Positions 5,396 to 8,767 of a stretch of DNA of 8,767 nt are shown one piece after another. Under the pieces are notes generated by a model. That model worked only from the letters and a program-made list of their open reading frames with translations. It ran no database searches and was not told where the DNA came from. The translations under genes and the position numbers were made by a program. Where the stretch lies: assembly GCA_039189975.1 (NCBI GenBank), contig JBCCYI010000196.1:1-8767 (forward strand), given 5' to 3'. How positions within the stretch are numbered: position 1 is the stretch's first letter; the number at the start of each line of letters is the position of its first letter. The stretch comes from HLUCCA09 sp039189975 (GTDB lineage: Bacteria > Pseudomonadota > Alphaproteobacteria > Rhodobacterales > Rhodobacteraceae).

Positions 5396-6118
5396 GTGCA
5401 GGAACACATATTGATCGTCGATGACGACCGACAGGTCACGTCATTTCTCGGCCGTTTCTTTCAGAAGAACGGCTATCGTACGACGGCGGCGGCGTCGTCG
5501 CGCGAGTTGTTCGCGGCCCTCGATCACGACGATGCGGATCTTGTCGTGCTGGACCTTATCCTGCCCGACGAAGATGGGCTCGACGCAGCCAGGCGGATCC
5601 AGCAGACGCGCGATACGCCGATCATCATGTTGTCGGCCAGGAACGAAGCCCATGACCGGATCGTCGGACTAGAGCTGGGCGCGGACGACTACGTCACCAA
5701 GCCCTACGACCCGCGAGAGCTTCTCGCGCGGGTCCGTTCGGTCTTGCGGCGGCACCGGCACATGCCGCAGGACGCGCAGGCGGAGGACCACGTCACCCTG
5801 TTTCGCTTCGACGGCGTCGAAGTCGACACGGTCCGGGCCAAGGCCACGCGGCTTTCGGATGGCGCTGACCTTGGCCTGACGACCACCGAATTCACGCTGC
5901 TGAGGTGCCTTGTCGAGGCCGGTGGCGAGTTGGTCGGGCGCGACAGTATCCTGAACGCCGTCTACGGCGATTTCGTCGAGATCACGGATCGGGCTATCGA
6001 CGCCCATATGGTGCGCCTGCGCCGAAAACTGGCCGGGGCGACGGGCGACCGCGGCGTGATCTCGACAGTTCATGGCAGAGGCTACCGTCTTGCGTCTCAG
6101 CTGAGCAGTCTGTCCTGA
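5396..6118 (+). CDS. OmpR/PhoB-family response regulator
   Basis: This is a 240-residue transcription factor with an N-terminal receiver domain and a C-terminal winged helix-turn-helix. Receiver residues are the acidic pocket D9-D10-D11, phospho-acceptor D53 in VVLDLILPDEDG, the switch Ser80 in MLSAR, and K102 in VTKPYDP. The DNA-binding half (about 132-235) contains LTTTEFTLLRCLVEAGGELV and ends with HGRGYRL, both hallmarks of the family. The open frame extends 5' to 5234 but only antisense to the kinase; the GTG at 5396 has a good Shine-Dalgarno and matches the family's normal N-terminus. It is transcribed away from the hybrid kinase, its likely partner. Phosphorylated members usually bind direct repeats of about 10-11 bp; such a repeat lies at 3052-3071 before the diheme operon. 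That it controls this operon, and perhaps itself, is inference. Confidence 0.93.
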   Translation: MQEHILIVDDDRQVTSFLGRFFQKNGYRTTAAASSRELFAALDHDDADLVVLDLILPDEDGLDAARRIQQTRDTPIIMLSARNEAHDRIVGLELGADDYVTKPYDPRELLARVRSVLRRHRHMPQDAQAEDHVTLFRFDGVEVDTVRAKATRLSDGADLGLTTTEFTLLRCLVEAGGELVGRDSILNAVYGDFVEITDRAIDAHMVRLRRKLAGATGDRGVISTVHGRGYRLASQLSSLS

Positions 6119-6710
6119 TCCGATACGCGGGGCGTTCGATCCCGAAGTGTCCGACCCAAGCGGCTCGTCGATGGAGGGGGGCCTCGTTCCACGTGTTCAC
6201 CGCAAAGGCTCCGAAGCTCCGCGTGTGTGCTGATCGGAAACGCATTTTTCCGCGTCTTGGTTGCCGCGCCTGTTGCTGTCGAGGTCGGGGCGCATGGGGA
6301 GGGTCAAGGCCTCTCGTTTCTCAGAGTTTCAAATCCGATGCCGCATCCCTTCTTAGGGCAGACCAGTGTGTTGGCCACACCCGCCTTGCCCCTCGGGGGC
6401 CGCTTCCGATGCTGAGACGTCAAGGGCAGACGATCGCCCAGAATGTGCCGGGCGCCGCGATACGCGCAGAGGCCATACGGGCATGCACCACGGAGCGCCG
6501 ACCCGAAGAGCGCCGCCAACATCCGCGCCGGTAGAACACCCGCTGGACGCCGCGTAGGAACGCTTGGGGCGCTGCCCCTCATGGCGCGTATCTGCTCCGA
6601 GAGCACGCGCGAGACCCACCCCACGGGGAGAGCCTCGGACCGCTTGCACGAGGGGGGCGCTGTCCAAGGGCCTTGCCAAGTTGGTCCCGTCTCCCAAATG
6701 CGCCTTGGGC
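6119..6710. other. Convergent intergenic region (592 bp) with no convincing gene
   Basis: This lies between the 3' ends of the response regulator (plus) and the dehydrogenase (minus). Several frames stay open because the DNA is GC-rich, but none has a ribosome binding site, a recognisable motif or a believable start. Visible structure is limited to short inverted repeats: CGGAAA/TTTCCG (6235-6252), GCCCC/GGGGC (6388-6400), GGGGC/GCCCC (6566-6578), TGCTC/GAGCA (6593-6605), CCCC/GGGG (6619-6628) and CCCAA/TTGGG (6693-6709). Two words recur at about 70-base offset: TCCGATGC (6334, 6405) and AGGGCAGAC (6355, 6423). It may hold both genes' terminators or decayed DNA; no tRNA or insertion-sequence ends were found. 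Confidence 0.6.
6693..6709 (-). terminator. Short hairpin just after the dehydrogenase stop, weak terminator candidate
   Basis: CCCAA (6693-6697) and TTGGG (6705-6709) form a five-base stem with a seven-base loop, beginning one base after the stop codon on the minus strand. No T-run follows, so evidence for termination is weak. Position is the main argument. Confidence 0.2.
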
Positions 6711-7460
6711 CTAGCCGCGCCCGACATATGGCATCGTGGTAGCCATCAGCGTCATGGACAGTACATTTGCCTCGGGCGGGAGGGTCGCCATATGCCACAC
6801 CGCACGCGCGACCTCCTCAACATCGAACATCGGAGGGGGCGTCGCGCCGGTTGCCCGGGCGCGGTCGACGATCGTGCGCAGGATCTCCGTCTCGGCATTG
6901 CCGATATCAATCTGGCCGCAGGCGATGGAAAACGCACGCCCATCGAGCGCGATCTGTCGGGTCAGCCCGGTAATGGCATGTTTCGTAACAGTGTAGGGGC
7001 CGGCACCCTCTCGCGGCGAGGTCGCCGAGATCGACCCGTTGTTGAGGATGCGGCCGCCCTGAGGGGACTGTCGGCGCATCTGCGCAAACGCGGCGCGGGC
7101 CGTCACCCCCATGCCGCGCAGGTTGACGGCGAGCGCAAGGTCCCAGTCGGCCAACGGTATCTCGTCGGGCGGGCGGGGCGGCGTAAAGACGCCGGCATTG
7201 TTGAAGAGCACATCGAGGCGTCCGGTGGTCTCGGCAAAGGTGGCGATGGCGGCTTCAACCTGGGCCGCGTCGGTCACGTCGCCAGGCAGGACATGCGCAT
7301 TCGGTGCACCGCCGGCCACGTCGGCCAAAGCTTCGGCGCGCCGCGCAAAGAGGCCCACATGCCAGCCCTGGGACAGAAAGTACCGGGCAGTGGCGGCACC
7401 GATGCCGGAAGAAGCGCCCGTCACGAAGAGCGTGCCCAGGTTGGAATTTGGAGCGGTCAT
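6711..7460 (-). CDS. Classical short-chain dehydrogenase/reductase (SDR)
   Basis: This is a 249-residue soluble NAD(P)-dependent oxidoreductase, of normal length for classical SDRs. The Rossmann cofactor motif TGASSGIG is at 14-21, NNAG at 87-90, structural Asn113, and the catalytic set is Ser143, Tyr156, Lys160 (Y-x3-K in GPYTVTKHA). Arg40-Arg41 after the second strand, where NAD-specific members carry Asp, suggests a preference for NADP; D61 in GDVTD contacts the adenine ring in the family. The substrate cannot be told from sequence. The ATG at 7460 overlaps the stop of the upstream helicase gene as ATGA, so it is probably translated by coupling with that gene. No functional link to the helicase is apparent. 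Fold and catalytic class are secure; the physiological role is not. Confidence 0.92.
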   Translation of the reverse strand: MTAPNSNLGTLFVTGASSGIGAATARYFLSQGWHVGLFARRAEALADVAGGAPNAHVLPGDVTDAAQVEAAIATFAETTGRLDVLFNNAGVFTPPRPPDEIPLADWDLALAVNLRGMGVTARAAFAQMRRQSPQGGRILNNGSISATSPREGAGPYTVTKHAITGLTRQIALDGRAFSIACGQIDIGNAETEILRTIVDRARATGATPPPMFDVEEVARAVWHMATLPPEANVLSMTLMATTMPYVGRG

Positions 7461-8767
7461 GGGGAGGGGGCCTCTGGATTGGAGCTTGAAGCAGGGGGCG
7501 TCAGCCCGATGGCGGGCACGCTGCTCGGCAAATCCTCAATGCCCAGCGGTGTCTTGGGGCGTCCAAGCGCATAGCGCCGGACCCAGATCAGCCGCTCCTC
7601 GGCGCGGGTAATCGCGACGTAGGCCAGCCGCTTCCACAGCGGTTGCCCCGCATCCATCCGTCCCGCGCGGGCGGCCGCGTAGAGATCGGGGGCAAAGACC
7701 TGGACGGCAGGCCATTGCGAGCCCTGAGCCTTGTGGATCGTCACCGCCGCGCCATGCAGAAACGTTGCCCCCATGCGGGCAGCGGAAGGGATGAAAGGCT
7801 CCTCCTCGCCAGGGCTCTCGATACGGATGATCGAGGCGGCGGACAGACGCGGATCGTCCGAGCCCATCAGATGCAGTCGCGCGAAGCCCGGAGACTTGCC
7901 GGGGCCGAGGTAGATCGCCTGCGCCCCCTTGATGAGGCCGCGCGCCTCCAGATCGAGACGCTTCTTGCGGTGCTTCAGGGGCAACTCGATCCCGTCGCAC
8001 ATCAGCGGCTCGCCGGGCAGAAGATCGTCGTCGGGCGCATGATGCGCGGCGCGAAAGGCGGCGATGAGCCGGATGCGCGTGGCATTGCGCCAGACGAGAA
8101 CCGGAGAGCGCGCCATGAGGTCACTGTCGACACGCTGCGCCAGAACGATGCGGGGATCGTCGGCGGCGGCTGCCTCGACCATCCGCTCGAACTGCTCGAA
8201 TGCGAGGTCGGGATCGGCCAGCGCGTGGGCAAGATCGAGGATCGGATTGTCACCGGATTGGCGGTGCACCCTGTGCAGGATCAGCTTGCGCTTCTCCGGT
8301 AACTGCTCAAACACCATCGCGGCCTCGCCCTCGCCTGCGCTTTTGACAGGGGCAAGCTGCGCTGGATCGCCAAAGAGCACGAGCATCGGGAAGATATCGC
8401 GCAGGTCGTCGAGCTGGCGGGCGTCGAGCATGGACGCTTCGTCGATCAGGCCGATGTCGAGCGGCTCCTCACGGCGCTTCCAGCCGGTGATGAAATCCGA
8501 TCCACGCAAGCCAGCGGCGGCGAGCGCGCCGGGAATTGACGTATGCTGCCGGTAGAAGGCCTGTGCCTTGTCGAGCGCTTCCTCCGGCAGGCCAAGCTCG
8601 GCCACATCCGGGCGTTCCCCCTGTCCGGCCAGCCACTCGGCGATCTTCTCGTACTCGGGGGCGTAGACGGGCGTGTAGAGGATGCGATGAATCGTCGTGG
8701 CCGCCACACCGCGCCCGCGCAGAACGGAGGCGGCTTTGTTCGTGGGCGCGAGGATCGCGAGCGTGCG
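7457..8767 (-). CDS. RecD-like superfamily 1 DNA helicase, C-terminal part (cut by window edge)
   Basis: The last 436 residues of an ATP-dependent DNA helicase of the RecD/Dda type. Numbering from the window edge: motif Ia LAPTNKAASVLR (6-17) and TIHRILY, Walker B/motif II LIDEASMLD (107-115), motif III GDPAQLAP (133-140), HRVHRQ (165-170) as motif IV region, motif V TIHKAQGSQW (343-352), and motif VI AYVAITRAEERL (382-393). These match the AAA_30 and UvrD_C_2 arrangement. A GTG at 8707 could look like a start, but the frame continues to the window edge in conserved helicase sequence, so the true start and Walker A lie outside. The last 30 residues are Pro/Ser-rich and probably disordered. 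Such proteins are often annotated as exonuclease V alpha-like helicases; no RecB or RecC partner is visible here. The stop overlaps the next gene's ATG by ATGA. Confidence 0.92.
   Translation of the reverse strand, partial: RTLAILAPTNKAASVLRGRGVAATTIHRILYTPVYAPEYEKIAEWLAGQGERPDVAELGLPEEALDKAQAFYRQHTSIPGALAAAGLRGSDFITGWKRREEPLDIGLIDEASMLDARQLDDLRDIFPMLVLFGDPAQLAPVKSAGEGEAAMVFEQLPEKRKLILHRVHRQSGDNPILDLAHALADPDLAFEQFERMVEAAAADDPRIVLAQRVDSDLMARSPVLVWRNATRIRLIAAFRAAHHAPDDDLLPGEPLMCDGIELPLKHRKKRLDLEARGLIKGAQAIYLGPGKSPGFARLHLMGSDDPRLSAASIIRIESPGEEEPFIPSAARMGATFLHGAAVTIHKAQGSQWPAVQVFAPDLYAAARAGRMDAGQPLWKRLAYVAITRAEERLIWVRRYALGRPKTPLGIEDLPSSVPAIGLTPPASSSNPEAPSP

Noticed and set aside
3139..5424. A 761-codon open frame antisense to the kinase gene
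   Set aside because: It mirrors the kinase codons in a GC-rich genome, has no family motif or ribosome binding site, and its product is Arg/Gly/Gln-rich shadow sequence. The kinase on the other strand has a complete set of catalytic motifs.
6121..6150. GTTCGATCCC, resembling a tRNA T-loop
   Set aside because: The flanking bases do not form the five-base T stem, and no acceptor or anticodon arm can be built around it on either strand.
6227..6415. A 62-codon plus-strand open frame beginning with GTG
   Set aside because: No Shine-Dalgarno sequence, no motif, and a start inside an unremarkable intergenic stretch.
6304..6798. A 164-codon minus-strand open frame in the convergent gap
   Set aside because: It starts inside the dehydrogenase gene in another frame, lacks a ribosome binding site, and reads as low-complexity Arg/Gly/Pro sequence. 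Several other frames are also open here, as expected from base composition.
8705..8707. GTG as a possible start of the helicase gene
   Set aside because: The same frame continues to the window edge and encodes the conserved motif Ia segment LAPTNKAASVLR, so the gene is truncated by the window rather than starting here.

Overview
The window looks like chromosomal DNA of a GC-rich Gram-negative bacterium. The codon bias, the Sec-exported c-type cytochromes, the pseudoazurin-like cupredoxin and the style of the RecD-like helicase suggest an alphaproteobacterium, probably of the Rhodobacterales. That placement is an impression from sequence style, not a search result. No rRNA, tRNA, CRISPR array, transposase or phage gene was seen.

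Left part (1-2787, minus strand): a tightly packed operon, read right to left. It encodes two different MauG/bacterial cytochrome c peroxidase-type diheme proteins (1711-2787 and 572-1699), a pseudoazurin-like type 1 copper protein (82-567), and the first 22 codons of an unidentified gene leaving the window (1-68). Gaps are 11, 4 and 13 bases. The first three products have cleavable signal peptides ending in A-x-A followed by Gln-Glu, so all should act in the periplasm.

Control region (2788-3096): about 310 bases without a gene. It holds a perfect tandem 10-bp repeat within a roughly 10-bp-phased array, a 6+6 dyad, a weak promoter-like pair, a hairpin near the predicted transcript start, and a GC hairpin just behind the kinase stop codon. 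The order of these parts would suit a promoter activated by an OmpR-type regulator.

Middle (3097-6118): a membrane-bound hybrid histidine kinase (minus strand, same direction as the operon) and a divergently transcribed OmpR-family response regulator (plus strand), about 67 bases apart. The simplest reading is that this two-component system controls the peroxidase/cupredoxin operon. The signal is unknown; peroxide, copper or respiratory redox state are guesses.

Right part (6119-8767): a 592-base tail-to-tail intergenic stretch with several short GC-rich hairpins and no convincing gene. Beyond it on the minus strand are a classical short-chain dehydrogenase/reductase and, overlapping its start by ATGA, the C-terminal 436 residues of a RecD-like superfamily 1 helicase whose N-terminus, including Walker A, lies outside the window. 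These two look like unrelated housekeeping or accessory genes.

The most interesting unit is the two-component-controlled pair of dissimilar diheme enzymes with their own cupredoxin. The cupredoxin may be their electron donor or, more speculatively, a substrate for oxidative modification.
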